This document shows positions 1 to 8,717 of a stretch of 64,000 bases of DNA, one piece after another. A program made the position numbers and the translations under genes. Within the stretch, counting starts at the first letter, position 1; each line of letters begins with the position of its first letter. The stretch lies in contig NZ_JMIT01000001.1 in NCBI RefSeq assembly GCF_000731675.1, forward strand, positions 1,053,526-1,117,525. The letters run 5' to 3'. The DNA comes from Pseudomonas capeferrum. GTDB taxonomy: Bacteria > Pseudomonadota > Gammaproteobacteria > Pseudomonadales > Pseudomonadaceae. The notes beneath the pieces were generated by a model, which saw only the letters and a program-made list of their open reading frames with translations, made no database searches and was not told the origin of the DNA.

Positions 1-93
1 TGACAAAAGTTCGCAGTTGCCTTCGGGAATGCGCGAGAAATGCACGAAGTCCTTACCGTGAGAAGGGTTTTCTAGGCCTTCTGTCTTTTCCAT
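1..93 (-). CDS. N-terminal fragment of a possible AraC-type regulator
   Basis: Thirty-one codons run off the left edge from an ATG at 91-93 on the minus strand, divergent from the glutathione S-transferase gene 83 bp away. The fragment ends in ...RIPEGNCELLS, a pattern seen near the start of some AraC-family sensory domains, and AraC regulators often sit beside EamA exporters. The match is weak and the helix-turn-helix part lies outside the window, so the family call is only a guess. A real protein start is supported by the open frame and by an AGG-containing stretch before the ATG. Confidence 0.4.
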   Translation of the reverse strand, partial: MEKTEGLENPSHGKDFVHFSRIPEGNCELLS

Positions 94-176
94 GACCTGT
101 CCAGTTTTGTGCAATACGGCTGAAAAAAGCGGCCATAAAGTTAGCACCTATTTCACAAAAAGCGCTAGGAAAGGAC

Positions 177-800
177 ATGACGGACAAACTGGTTATCGGG
201 GATTTCAACAATTCATCGTGGTCGTTGCGTGCGTGGCTGGTAATGGTGACCGCAAACGCTGCATTCGACACGGTTCAGGTCAAGCTGGAACAGCCTGATA
301 CACACCGGCAGATCGGCGAGTACTCGCCTTCGGGCAAAGTCCCGGCACTGTTGCTGGACAACGTGGTGATCAACGACAGCCTTGCCATCAGCGAGTACAT
401 CGCCGAAACACACCCCGCTGCCAACCTTTGGCCCCAGGATGCCCGGCTCAGGGCGCTGGCGCGTGCGGCAGCCGCAGAAATGCACGCCGGCTTCACCCAC
501 CTGCGCACCCAGATGTCGTTCGGCCTGGGCACTGGCGACGATGCAGGCCCGTTGACCGAGGAAACCCAAGCAGAGATCGCCAGGATCTTCTCCATCTGGG
601 GCGGCCTGCGGGCGGCGAGCCAGTCCAGCACATTCCTCTGCGGCAAGTTCGGCATCGTAGACGCGATGTTCACCCCTGTGGTGTTTCGCTTGCGCCGTTA
701 TGGCATCAGCGTGCCGCCGGCTCTACAAAGCTACGTGGATCAGATACTGGCTTATGGCCCGGTTCAGCAGTGGATGAAAAAAGCAGCTGTAGAAGTCTAA
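177..800 (+). CDS. Glutathione S-transferase family protein
   Basis: A 207-residue cytosolic protein of normal GST length. The N-terminal thioredoxin-like half shows FNNSSWSLRAWL, where GSTs place the catalytic Ser/Cys region, then SGKVPALLLDN with the cis-proline, then NDSLAISEYIAE, the usual glutathione gamma-glutamyl contact (residues about 58-70). The C-terminal half is all-helical. The ATG follows AGGAAAGG at a good distance. The substrate cannot be told from sequence; members conjugate or reduce electrophiles with glutathione. It precedes an EamA exporter on the same strand by 71 bp, so the two may be co-transcribed. Confidence 0.85.
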   Translation: MTDKLVIGDFNNSSWSLRAWLVMVTANAAFDTVQVKLEQPDTHRQIGEYSPSGKVPALLLDNVVINDSLAISEYIAETHPAANLWPQDARLRALARAAAAEMHAGFTHLRTQMSFGLGTGDDAGPLTEETQAEIARIFSIWGGLRAASQSSTFLCGKFGIVDAMFTPVVFRLRRYGISVPPALQSYVDQILAYGPVQQWMKKAAVEV

Positions 801-871
801 AAATCTACCGGCACCCATACGTTGAACACGTCAGAAAACTAGAAATCACGGCAACAGAAGTGGAGTTGTGC

Positions 872-1777
872 ATGTGGATCCATAACAAGCGTCCCATTGT
901 CGAGTTGACGGTCGGTGGGTTGATGCTCAGCCTCTCAGCGCTCGCAGTGGCATTCGCCAATATCGGTGCTGGCGGGGCAGGGTTCTACCGGATGTTGTTC
1001 GCTTCGGTGCTGTTTTTCCTGTTGCTCAAGGCGCGGCGGATTCCGGTACTGCTTAAAAATTACCGGGCGCAACTTTATACCGGGCTGGCGGGGGTGTTTC
1101 TGGCGATCGATCTGGTGCTTTGGCATCAGAGTATCTACATCGTGGGGCCGGGCATTGGCTCTATTCTCACCAACTGCCAGGTGTTCTTCATGACCCTATT
1201 GGGTATGTATCTGCTGAAGGAACGACCTTCGGTTTATTTCCTGATTTCCATAACCCTCGCGTTCGTTGGGCTGTACTTGCTTCTGGTGCCTGAGATGACC
1301 AACGCCGTGGGCATCAAAGGGGTTGTGTTTGGGGTGTTTTCGGGCCTCGCCTACGCCATCTGCGTCTATTTCCTGAAGATCAACGCGCAGTTGCCTGACG
1401 GCGGCGGTGACAAAATTGCTCAGATGCTCAACCTGAGTATCTGGGCAGCCTTGGTACTGCTGGCCTACGCGATGCTCAGCGGTGAGAATCTACGGATCGT
1501 CGACGGCCAAACGTGGGTGATGCTGATTATCTATGGCGTATTGGTGCAATTCGTTGGGTGGATGCTGGTCAACCGTTCGATTGGTAGCATCAGCTTGGGG
1601 CTCGCCGGGCTGATTTTGCTGCTGGAACCGGTGATCACATATCTCATCGATGTGACGCTCTTGGGCAAGACCAGCACTGCTCTTCAGGTATGCGGTGCAC
1701 TGTTGACGATCTTCGCAGTCTACATTGGCTCGATCAAACCACCAGAGAAAGCCCAACCTCTACCGCTAGCAAACTGA
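872..1777 (+). CDS. EamA/DMT-family transporter
   Basis: An inner-membrane protein of about 301 residues with ten predicted hydrophobic helices arranged as two EamA repeats, the usual build of drug/metabolite exporters. The second repeat contains the typical SLGLAGLILLLEPVITYL stretch near residue 240. The open frame extends upstream through the GST gene in another frame, but that extension has no membrane character, so I start at the ATG at 872. The cargo is unknown; relatives export amino acids or small metabolites. It lies downstream of the GST gene in the same direction. Confidence 0.85.
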   Translation: MWIHNKRPIVELTVGGLMLSLSALAVAFANIGAGGAGFYRMLFASVLFFLLLKARRIPVLLKNYRAQLYTGLAGVFLAIDLVLWHQSIYIVGPGIGSILTNCQVFFMTLLGMYLLKERPSVYFLISITLAFVGLYLLLVPEMTNAVGIKGVVFGVFSGLAYAICVYFLKINAQLPDGGGDKIAQMLNLSIWAALVLLAYAMLSGENLRIVDGQTWVMLIIYGVLVQFVGWMLVNRSIGSISLGLAGLILLLEPVITYLIDVTLLGKTSTALQVCGALLTIFAVYIGSIKPPEKAQPLPLAN

Positions 1778-1872
1778 ATCGTGGACGATACTGGATGCTT
1801 TGGAGGCCCACATACCTCCTATGGCATTTCTTACGCTCTCGCTGCTGAGGATCACTCACCCGTTGGCCATCG

Positions 1873-2205
1873 GTAAGCGTCCGGCGAGCTCACCCGGCGG
1901 TATCCATTGATGCCGATCTCGCTGGCCCGATTCGTCGGCAGCCGCGTCAGAACACCTTCGAGATAGGCATATGGATGGTGCCAATTCATGCGCGCCGATT
2001 GGATCAGGCTCATGACTGCAACCGCTCGTTTGCCACTGCGCAGCGATCCGGTAAACAACCAGTTTGAACGCCCCAGTGCCCATGGTTGTATCTGATTCTC
2101 GACCTGGTTTCTGTCGATGGGTTCAGCCCATCGTGCAGGTCGCGCGTCAGCGCTACCCAGCGTTTCACGCTGTGTTTTCCTCAATCGTGGAAACTATGGG
2201 CAACA
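1873..2205 (-). mobile_element. IS66-family remnant (transposase C-terminus and terminal repeat)
   Basis: The minus strand encodes the C-terminal part of an IS66 TnpC transposase: NQVENQIQPWALGRSNWLF, then the LRSGKR and AVMSLIQSARMN segments, then VLTRLP. At least two frameshifts break it: KHSVKRWVALTRDLHDG lies in a second frame upstream, and the end after RASEI again changes frame. At 1873-1882 the plus strand reads GTAAGCGTCC, the start of the IS66 terminal inverted repeat, so this end is intact and the other is lost. No complete transposase or second terminal repeat is present. It marks the left edge of the accessory region. Confidence 0.8.
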
Positions 2206-2211
2206 CGCTCC

Positions 2212-2868
2212 TCACTGACGAGGCAACACTCGATACTGACCAGAGTTTTCCCCAATCCCGACATACCGCACAGCGCAAGTCTCGGCTAGGGCTTGCGAAG
2301 CTTCAGCTCCCAAAAGCAGCGACTTGAGTGGATTGATGATGTTGATTTTCACGTCTTCAGGGCAGTTAATGTCCGTCAAGCGCACGCTGTAGCACCATTC
2401 ATTGTCGTACTCCGCGTGCACCCACCTAAACAGTTGGCCGTTTTCAAGATTCAGGTCGTATCCGCTGACCAGATCGCAAGGAAAGCCCATCTGAATTTCG
2501 ACGAAATCAATCGGCCACCCCCATTGGCCGATGTGCACCAAGGGCTCTCGATTATCGAGTGCCTCAATACCTTCACCCGCGAGGCTGATCTGAACGACAA
2601 TGTGGCTGCCCGTCGTCCGCTTAGGTTTGGACGCAATTGGAAGCGAAATGCCAATGCCCGTGTATACCCAGCCTTCTTCATCCGTCGTTCGGGAAGTGAT
2701 CCAGTCACCGCTCGGCTTAAAGTGCTTGGCGAGCTCAGGCGTCAACACAGCTCTACTGATTTCCTGCTTGACCAGATCAGCCAGGGCTTCACATTCACCT
2801 GCAAGCCTCGACATGAATTTCACCGCATCGGTAATTGACGCTCCAATGCTGACCGGGGATGACGACAT
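2212..2868 (-). CDS. Hypothetical protein paired with a PD-(D/E)XK-like gene
   Basis: A soluble protein of about 218 residues that I do not recognise. The N-terminal 45 residues look helical (SITDAVKFMSRLAGECEALADLV); the rest is mixed beta-rich with many aromatic residues (GQWGWPIDFVEIQMGF). I start at the ATG at 2866-2868, which overlaps the stop of the upstream gene as TAATG and has GGAG nine bases before it; an ATG at 2883 is also possible. The one-base overlap implies translational coupling and a shared function with the nuclease-like protein upstream. There is no signal peptide. Confidence 0.6.
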   Translation of the reverse strand: MSSSPVSIGASITDAVKFMSRLAGECEALADLVKQEISRAVLTPELAKHFKPSGDWITSRTTDEEGWVYTGIGISLPIASKPKRTTGSHIVVQISLAGEGIEALDNREPLVHIGQWGWPIDFVEIQMGFPCDLVSGYDLNLENGQLFRWVHAEYDNEWCYSVRLTDINCPEDVKINIINPLKSLLLGAEASQALAETCAVRYVGIGENSGQYRVLPRQ

Positions 2869-3620
2869 TACAGAGAACTCCATAGGTAATGATTAGGCTT
2901 GGTGTTGGTCGCAACAGGTAAAGCTGGCGGCTTCATGTCGAACCCGTTCAATGGATTCCAGAACACGTGTGTCCGTACAGGTAGCAGGACTGGCGATAGT
3001 TGCTGAAATCCCTGGAAGCGCTTGATGTCCAACTGGCCAAGGAAGCTGGTAACTTGGGTTCGCCACTTGCTCAATCCAGGGTAGGTCGTGCAGTCCAGCT
3101 TATTGAGGATCTGAAGCACGTTCAGCCACGAACGCAGGATCAGCCGACCATTCCAAATGTCTTTCTGCGCCAGGGCGTTTAGGCCAACACTCAGCTCGGG
3201 CCCAATAAACAGGTGGTAAGCGACTTCGCGCTCAGCGTCAGTCAGATACTCGCTCCACTGCCGATGAAGCTGATCGGTACCTAGGGGCGCACGCCATTTA
3301 AACTCCACGACAACGATTCGGCGCTCCCCAGTCGGCCATCCCATCTCAACCAGCAAATCAGGCTCGACCGATCGTTTCGGCCAGAAATTCATTCGCAGAA
3401 AGCTGACTGCACCCGGGGGAAGGGGCAGGTCTTCACCGACATCACTTTCGAGCAGTGCCCGCCAGAATGCGCCACTCGCATCTGGAGGCAGAAAATCCAA
3501 GGGGCCGGCGATCAGCCCTGTGATCTCATCTTCCTCGCAAACGCGCTTCTCACCTTCTTCTCGGTGTCCAAGATAACGCTTGTAGAGGTGGCTTTTGTTT
3601 CGCCAGAACGAGTGCAGCAT
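2868..3620 (-). CDS. Putative PD-(D/E)XK nuclease-superfamily protein
   Basis: A 250-residue soluble protein. The core reads EPDLLVEMGWPTGERRIVVVEFKWRA (residues about 86-111, given here in part): an Asp before one strand, then E-x-K in VVEFKW on the next, which is the active-site pattern of PD-(D/E)XK enzymes. The flanks (FWRNKSHLYKRYLG near the N-terminus; DQLHRQWSEYL after the core) are unfamiliar. It is translationally coupled to the hypothetical gene at 2212-2868 and lies in a defence-rich region. A restriction or anti-phage role is inferred from fold and context only; it could instead be a non-nuclease relative. Confidence 0.55.
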   Translation of the reverse strand: MLHSFWRNKSHLYKRYLGHREEGEKRVCEEDEITGLIAGPLDFLPPDASGAFWRALLESDVGEDLPLPPGAVSFLRMNFWPKRSVEPDLLVEMGWPTGERRIVVVEFKWRAPLGTDQLHRQWSEYLTDAEREVAYHLFIGPELSVGLNALAQKDIWNGRLILRSWLNVLQILNKLDCTTYPGLSKWRTQVTSFLGQLDIKRFQGFQQLSPVLLPVRTHVFWNPLNGFDMKPPALPVATNTKPNHYLWSSL

Positions 3621-3688
3621 GTCGTTTTCGTCTTAAGCAGGAAGGAAGGGGTAATCGGATTTCATCGAGACCGGGTAGATGGCGTCGT

Positions 3689-4144
3689 CTATTTCTCTGG
3701 TGCTGGCGCACCTTGCCCGGTACCGATCTTGTGTACGACAAACACTGTCGCTGCGTAGATGATCCAGTAAACCGCCGCAGCGGCCAGGCTGGACAAAAAC
3801 AGTAATGCCGTGCAAGCGATCAGCAAGATAACGTAGAGGTTGAGCAGGGAGGAGCTACTCACTTTCCGAATGTGATTCAATCCTACGGCAATCCCCACCA
3901 TGTAAAGGGTGGTGATGAGGCTCCAGACGCGGAACGTCACTGACAGGGCTCTATCCCCTCTGCCGTGGTCTTGCTCGAAGAAAATAGGCCCAAGCAGCCA
4001 AAACACACCGATTGAAAGACCAATTGTTCCTAGAACGCCCCATCCAAAATAGGTCGCTAAAAAGCCGTAATGCCCCTGGCAAAGGCGGCTTCGAAGGAAT
4101 GGTTTGGTGAGCAGCGCAAGTACGATAGGTATGAGGAATGACAT
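3689..4144 (-). CDS. Hypothetical four-helix membrane protein
   Basis: About 151 residues, starting MSFLIPIVLALL at the ATG 4142-4144; an upstream extension to 4225 is basic and not membrane-like, so I exclude it. Four hydrophobic stretches are visible (near residues 3-14, 26-52, 74-92 and 102-140). The family is not recognised. It lies alone between the nuclease pair and a 430-bp stretch without genes. It may be a membrane partner of nearby conflict genes, but nothing in the sequence proves it. Confidence 0.5.
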   Translation of the reverse strand: MSFLIPIVLALLTKPFLRSRLCQGHYGFLATYFGWGVLGTIGLSIGVFWLLGPIFFEQDHGRGDRALSVTFRVWSLITTLYMVGIAVGLNHIRKVSSSSLLNLYVILLIACTALLFLSSLAAAAVYWIIYAATVFVVHKIGTGQGAPAPEK

Positions 4145-4575
4145 CGGTACGATCCGTCGTAGTAGGTGCGATTTCCTCGGCTCACGAAGTGCGCGCCAAG
4201 GTAGCAGCGAAGCGGAATGTAGCACATAGCCACCAATTCACTCACCTGCGAGCAGTCAAGCAAGATCGTTAACGAAGCCTGCTGATGCTGTCCAATGGAG
4301 GAAAGTGATCAGGCCGTAGGGGCTCGAAAAACATGAATAGACGAGGACGCCTGGCCGAATGACAACCATGGCTGCGAAGCTGCATGTGCGTCATATTTCA
4401 GTAGGTCAGTAGAGGTGGATACGGAAGCTGCTGGCACCAAATGCTGTGATAACCGTTGGGTGCGTCAAAGCACTGGGAATTCTTAAGGGGTTAGGGCATT
4501 GAAGGTTCGCGCGAATCGGTATTCAGCAGCTTCTGATTGCCACGGTACGCCTCCGCTCACCATCAATGGAACGGG
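4145..4575. other. Intergenic stretch, no gene recognised
   Basis: I see no convincing coding frame, RNA or terminator in these 431 bases. Short frames that cross it are out of phase and lack ribosome binding sites. Any promoter for the minus-strand gene starting at 4144 must lie near its right side. Confidence 0.5.
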
Positions 4576-4836
4576 TTAAAGCGTGACGTTCACCGCCAAA
4601 GACAGGTTTTCCAGGATCGCTGACTGCGTGTTCGCTGGTAGGCTGGGCCAGTACTTGAAGGCGATGAAGTACGCCAGGCCAGCAATCACATAAATCGTAA
4701 GAGCTACGGCGGGTACGACATAGCGAATGCTGTAGATGAGGCCAGCTGTCTTTTTCAGAATCTCGGGCATGAGGGGCTGCGTAATGAGATCGATGGAAGG
4801 GTGGGCATGCTGCTTCTTGCTTGGGAATCGCTTCAC
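4576..4836 (-). CDS. Small membrane protein, unknown
   Basis: An 86-residue frame with a basic N-terminus (MKRFPSKKQ) and one clear hydrophobic helix (VVPAVALTIYVIAGLAYFIAF, part shown as VALTIYVIAGLAYFI, residues about 43-62). It might start internally at MPEILKK (residue 23). There are no close family features. It lies downstream of the ABC ATPase operon on the same strand, about 300 bp away, so it may be separate. The coding call rests on the open frame and hydrophobic pattern only. Confidence 0.4.
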   Translation of the reverse strand: MKRFPSKKQHAHPSIDLITQPLMPEILKKTAGLIYSIRYVVPAVALTIYVIAGLAYFIAFKYWPSLPANTQSAILENLSLAVNVTL

Positions 4837-5131
4837 CGCGCCGTCTAACGCCGCAGAACTAGACAGATAGATAGTTTAGCAAGCTAAGCAATTACGAAGC
4901 TAGGGACATTGTGCCGCACGTCAGAGACCAGGCAAGCAGTCCCAGCATCAATAAACCAAACCAGCAAGTCGCTTCGCGAAGGCCGGTTGCTCGAGCTAAA
5001 ACACCTATAACCAGTGAAGAATCCCTCAGCCATGGCCTGCTGGCCGGCGTAAGTATCTGCTGGAGCGCCAAACCAGACCTCCAACACGGCTTGGCTCGCA
5101 CTCAGCTTGAACAAGATTGACGCCTGGGGAG

Positions 5132-8125
5132 CTATTGAATGCGCTGCTTCCAACTCCCTGCTTGTGCAGTGACGCCATTTTCGGTCGGCACAAGCGTCCA
5201 GATCTTGGCCTCAATCCCATCGTTTTGCAGCTTGCGCAGGAAGTAGCGCGCCTGCAGAGCATCATGAGTTGCGATCACGACCTGGAAACCATGATCAACG
5301 ATGTAGTCACGTAGCAAATCGAAAACTGCAGAGGCATGCACCAGGTCGTGGTGCTGAGTGGGGTCATCCAACAGCAGTGCTTTCCAAGGAGACCATTGAT
5401 GGCTCATCGCCATTGAGAGCAGGAAGGTGAGCTGAAGATCCGTCAACTGCGCCTCACTCGCGATGTCCGGTACCGGTACTGCTTTTTTGCCTAGCGGTAC
5501 AGAAACGCCAGCACGATCTTTGTTATACAAGTTGAAGAACTTCAGGCTTGCTTCGTGGAACCTGGACTCCCGCACTACGCGCTTGAGCAGCGCCTGCCAG
5601 CGGGGTACCACCTTGCCGACGTGCTTCTGAACGTTCTCAATTTCTTTCTTGAGTGAGCCATCCAGCAAGTCCATCGCGTCCGAGATCAAGGACAACCGCA
5701 TGAAGCTGGAGCGTGCCGCGCTGATGCTGTCATTGAGGAACGCTTCGAAGGACTCTTCTGATCGGTCAAGACGCTGAGCATCAATCAACCGCTGGGCCAG
5801 TTGTGATTCGTTCAGCTTGGCCCAAGCAGAGATCTCTACCCCAATGCCTTCAAGTGCTGAAACATAGCCCTCGAGGAGGGTCAACGTGGCGCGCAGCGTC
5901 GCTTCACGTGCCTGCGCAGCTTCCGCGAGTGGGTCGCCGGTCAGTTCCAGCTCTTGCCAGCTCGCTCGGAGTTGCAGAAGGAGCGTTTGAACCCTTCTGA
6001 TTTCTTCCTCAATCCCCTGGACAACGCTTGATGACTCAAGCAACTGATGCTGTTGGGTGTCCAGGGCGGATTGCACAGTCCCGACCTTACCGCTCAGATC
6101 GCTGATTTGCTGTTCCAGTTGCGTTTTTTCTGCAGTGAGTTGCTCAAGCGTACGAGCCAGAGGTTCCCCAGAGGTGAGCGCGGCCAGTGCGGCAACTGCT
6201 TGATCCAGTCGTGTAGCAGCTTCGCTCTGTTGAGCACGTGCCAAGTCAAGCATGTGCTGTGCCGAGTTGAAAACTCGCTCGGTTTGTTCAAAGGCTTCAG
6301 GAGCAGGGAGAGCGTCCAATGCCGCTCGCTGATCACCCAAACGCTTTTTGGCCGGAACAATGCTATCGAGTTGCTGCCTGAGCGCCTCCCTTGCCAACGG
6401 GAGCGAATCACTCGCCAAAATGGGATCGGTACGAAACTGCGTAACTTGCCGTCCTAGATCCTGGCGGCTGGACTCCAAAGTCCCCAGTTCTTCACGACGG
6501 AGGTCTAGTGCTTGCTGCGCTTTCTCAACTGCGACCTCACTGGCCGTCAACGCTTCCACCGTAGCTCGCAAGTGTTGCTCAGCTGCAGTCAAACTCGGAT
6601 TGATCGCTTCAAGGGCTTGAACCACACGGGACTGAAGCTTGGCGGCACCATGCGGCTCCAGGCAAAGCGGGCATTGATCTTGGTCAGCGGGAAGATGTTG
6701 CGCTATGGATGCTACGGCCTGACGGATTGCGTCGGCGGAAGAACTGAGCATCTCATAATGAGATCGGGCTGTGGCCTCCGCAGCTTTACACGTCTCGTAC
6801 GAAGAACGTTCGGCATCCCGATCGATGCTCTGTTTATCGATGAGCACTTCAAGCGCCGTGATTTGCTCGACAACCTCGCTGATCCGCTGCTCAGTGGCCT
6901 GCCAGTCGGCAAGCATGAGTCGACCCGCGTCCAGGCGCTGCTCGGTCTGGCTGATTCCCTGAAGCTGGATGTCAATCTGAGCATGCTGGTTACGGACACG
7001 CAGGTTGTGCTCATGTTGTTCGCGAAGTGCATGAGCATTTTTTTCAGCCTCACCCAGGGCAGCAATCGCCGACGTCAATGCGTCATTACGGTGATCGATC
7101 TCCTGTTTGGCTGTAGTTTCTCCAACCAGGCGCTCAAGTTGCTGCCCAATGCTGGTAAGTTCTTGCTGTGTGGAGTGGATACTGGCCTGATGCTCCTGCA
7201 ATGCGGCATTGCCGTCAGCCCTCGTGTTCGCGTGTTTATCGAGCGTCTGACTTGCTGCCGCGCGGTCTTCATTGAGCTTTTCGAGCTTTTCCTGCGCCGC
7301 AACAAAGCTTTCAACAAGGTCGTTAACCAAGCCAAGGCTTGAAATATGCTGCCGAGCCCGCTCGACCTTGCCTTGCAAAATCTCGGACAGGGCGGAGTGT
7401 GCAAGCGTCAGCCCCTCCTGACTTACAGGCCCGGTCAACAAGCCAGGTGGAATCTGGGTAAGGCTTTGCGTCTGGTTTGCAGCGTCAGAGAGAACGTCAG
7501 CAATTTGATCGCGTGGTCGTAATGCACCTACTGCACCGGCAGCAGCGATGTCACGCTCCTGAAGTAGACGAGTCCACTCGTTCAAATCAGACTCATGCCC
7601 GATCAACACTTCTTCCGCACGGGTTTTCTGCTCCGTCAGCGACCGTCGTACGGCAGCGAGGTTAGCGCGAGCTTTAGACCCATCGCGACCGATCGGCAGC
7701 TTCGCCAGCTGGGATCCGGCTTCCTTCTCTTCCGCATTGACGATCCACCCGTTCTCCCTCTGATCCAAGAGGTGGGTTAGACGCAGCAAGAATGGGATGT
7801 CATTTGCGGACACATTAGGGAAGACGCTGCTCAAGTCTCCGTCCCGGCTAACCTTGCCCGCCGCAGTCACGCGTGATGTCGCAGTTAGCTCAGAAAAGTT
7901 CAGACTGACTGTCGCTGCCGTCTGATCATCTCGAATGATGTGGGCAAGGTCGTCACGGAGCCGGGCGATTTTCCCGGTTAGGCCAAACTCGATTGCCTCG
8001 AATACCGTTGTTTTGCCAGTACCATTGGGTGCGAGCAAGATAGTCGCTCCGGGACTCAGCTCGATGGTGACATCAGACCCGAATTTGCGCAGGTTCGACA
8101 GGGTGATGGAATTCAACTTGCTCAC
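5132..8125 (-). CDS. SMC/Rad50-like ABC ATPase of a three-component (ABC-3C-type) operon
   Basis: A 997-residue cytosolic ATPase. The N-terminus carries Walker A APNGTGKT (residues 32-39). Long coiled-coil segments follow (about 180-480 and 500-800), separated by a Rad50-type zinc hook CPLC (about 485). The C-terminal head has a degenerate signature around LTDLQLTFL and Walker B ALLLDDPTQHHD (about 912-923), then an H-loop segment VVIATHD. The start is a GTG whose last bases overlap the stop of the upstream gene (GTGA), indicating coupling. It is the third gene of a three-gene operon after the effector-like and middle proteins, the arrangement described for ABC-3C conflict systems. Its presumed role is sensing or remodelling nucleic acid; specificity is unknown. 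Confidence 0.85.
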   Translation of the reverse strand: MSKLNSITLSNLRKFGSDVTIELSPGATILLAPNGTGKTTVFEAIEFGLTGKIARLRDDLAHIIRDDQTAATVSLNFSELTATSRVTAAGKVSRDGDLSSVFPNVSANDIPFLLRLTHLLDQRENGWIVNAEEKEAGSQLAKLPIGRDGSKARANLAAVRRSLTEQKTRAEEVLIGHESDLNEWTRLLQERDIAAAGAVGALRPRDQIADVLSDAANQTQSLTQIPPGLLTGPVSQEGLTLAHSALSEILQGKVERARQHISSLGLVNDLVESFVAAQEKLEKLNEDRAAASQTLDKHANTRADGNAALQEHQASIHSTQQELTSIGQQLERLVGETTAKQEIDHRNDALTSAIAALGEAEKNAHALREQHEHNLRVRNQHAQIDIQLQGISQTEQRLDAGRLMLADWQATEQRISEVVEQITALEVLIDKQSIDRDAERSSYETCKAAEATARSHYEMLSSSADAIRQAVASIAQHLPADQDQCPLCLEPHGAAKLQSRVVQALEAINPSLTAAEQHLRATVEALTASEVAVEKAQQALDLRREELGTLESSRQDLGRQVTQFRTDPILASDSLPLAREALRQQLDSIVPAKKRLGDQRAALDALPAPEAFEQTERVFNSAQHMLDLARAQQSEAATRLDQAVAALAALTSGEPLARTLEQLTAEKTQLEQQISDLSGKVGTVQSALDTQQHQLLESSSVVQGIEEEIRRVQTLLLQLRASWQELELTGDPLAEAAQAREATLRATLTLLEGYVSALEGIGVEISAWAKLNESQLAQRLIDAQRLDRSEESFEAFLNDSISAARSSFMRLSLISDAMDLLDGSLKKEIENVQKHVGKVVPRWQALLKRVVRESRFHEASLKFFNLYNKDRAGVSVPLGKKAVPVPDIASEAQLTDLQLTFLLSMAMSHQWSPWKALLLDDPTQHHDLVHASAVFDLLRDYIVDHGFQVVIATHDALQARYFLRKLQNDGIEAKIWTLVPTENGVTAQAGSWKQRIQ

Positions 8126-8715
8126 GACTGAACCTCGTCTTCACTCAGCGAATCGGTAAGAACACGCACCACATCCGCACCGTTTTGGTTTGTCAGGAGC
8201 TCCGCTTTCCAGGCAGCAATGTGTGGCGCAGACCAAGGATGCGCCTTGGTCAGCGCGCTCAGCGCCGACACCAGCGGATCACTCAGCGTCTCGACATCGC
8301 CAGCAGGATCCAAGGCTGCCAAGAATGTCCGGTTAAGAAAATCACCGGCTGCTTCAGATTCGCGCACAACAACCTTGCGGCAAAATCTGTCATCAGTCTC
8401 AATCCGCGCAGCGTCATCCTTGGCGATACCGCTGATCATCAGAAACATATAGAGGTCAGCAGTCTCAGGTTCGGGCAGCACATCCCGGACATCGGCGGCC
8501 CACTGGTTGGCAGCCTGCAGGGCCGTCAGTGGAAGCTCGATGAGCAGAATCGTCCGCCAGCCTGCCTTTTCGATGTGAGAGCGCTTGAGCCGAATAACAT
8601 CCGATTCGTAGTCGACCTCAGGCAGCATGAGCTCCGTTACGTTGCGTGGACACACGTCATACCGACCCTCTACGCGCTGAATGATTGCGCTAGCCACTTG
8701 CTGCAGTGTCAGCAT
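8122..8715 (-). CDS. ABC-3C-type middle component
   Basis: A soluble protein of about 197 residues starting at the ATG 8713-8715, after AGAAGGACAC and two bases after the stop of the upstream gene. The segment ADLYMFLMISG followed by IETDDRFCRKVVV (residues about 80-115) is the sort of conserved core I associate with middle components of ABC three-component systems. Its size and place between the effector-like gene and the ATPase also match. A longer frame to 8778 overlaps the upstream gene and is not needed. No catalytic motif is visible; a scaffold role linking ATPase and effector is inferred. Confidence 0.65.
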   Translation of the reverse strand: MLTLQQVASAIIQRVEGRYDVCPRNVTELMLPEVDYESDVIRLKRSHIEKAGWRTILLIELPLTALQAANQWAADVRDVLPEPETADLYMFLMISGIAKDDAARIETDDRFCRKVVVRESEAAGDFLNRTFLAALDPAGDVETLSDPLVSALSALTKAHPWSAPHIAAWKAELLTNQNGADVVRVLTDSLSEDEVQS

Positions 8716-8717
8716 GA

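Noticed and set aside
428..871. N-terminal extension of the EamA transporter
   Set aside because: It lies in the GST gene in another phase, is Arg/Pro rich and has no membrane helices.
6512..7342. Plus-strand frame of 276 codons inside the ABC ATPase gene
   Set aside because: Antisense shadow of the coiled-coil region with no start signal.
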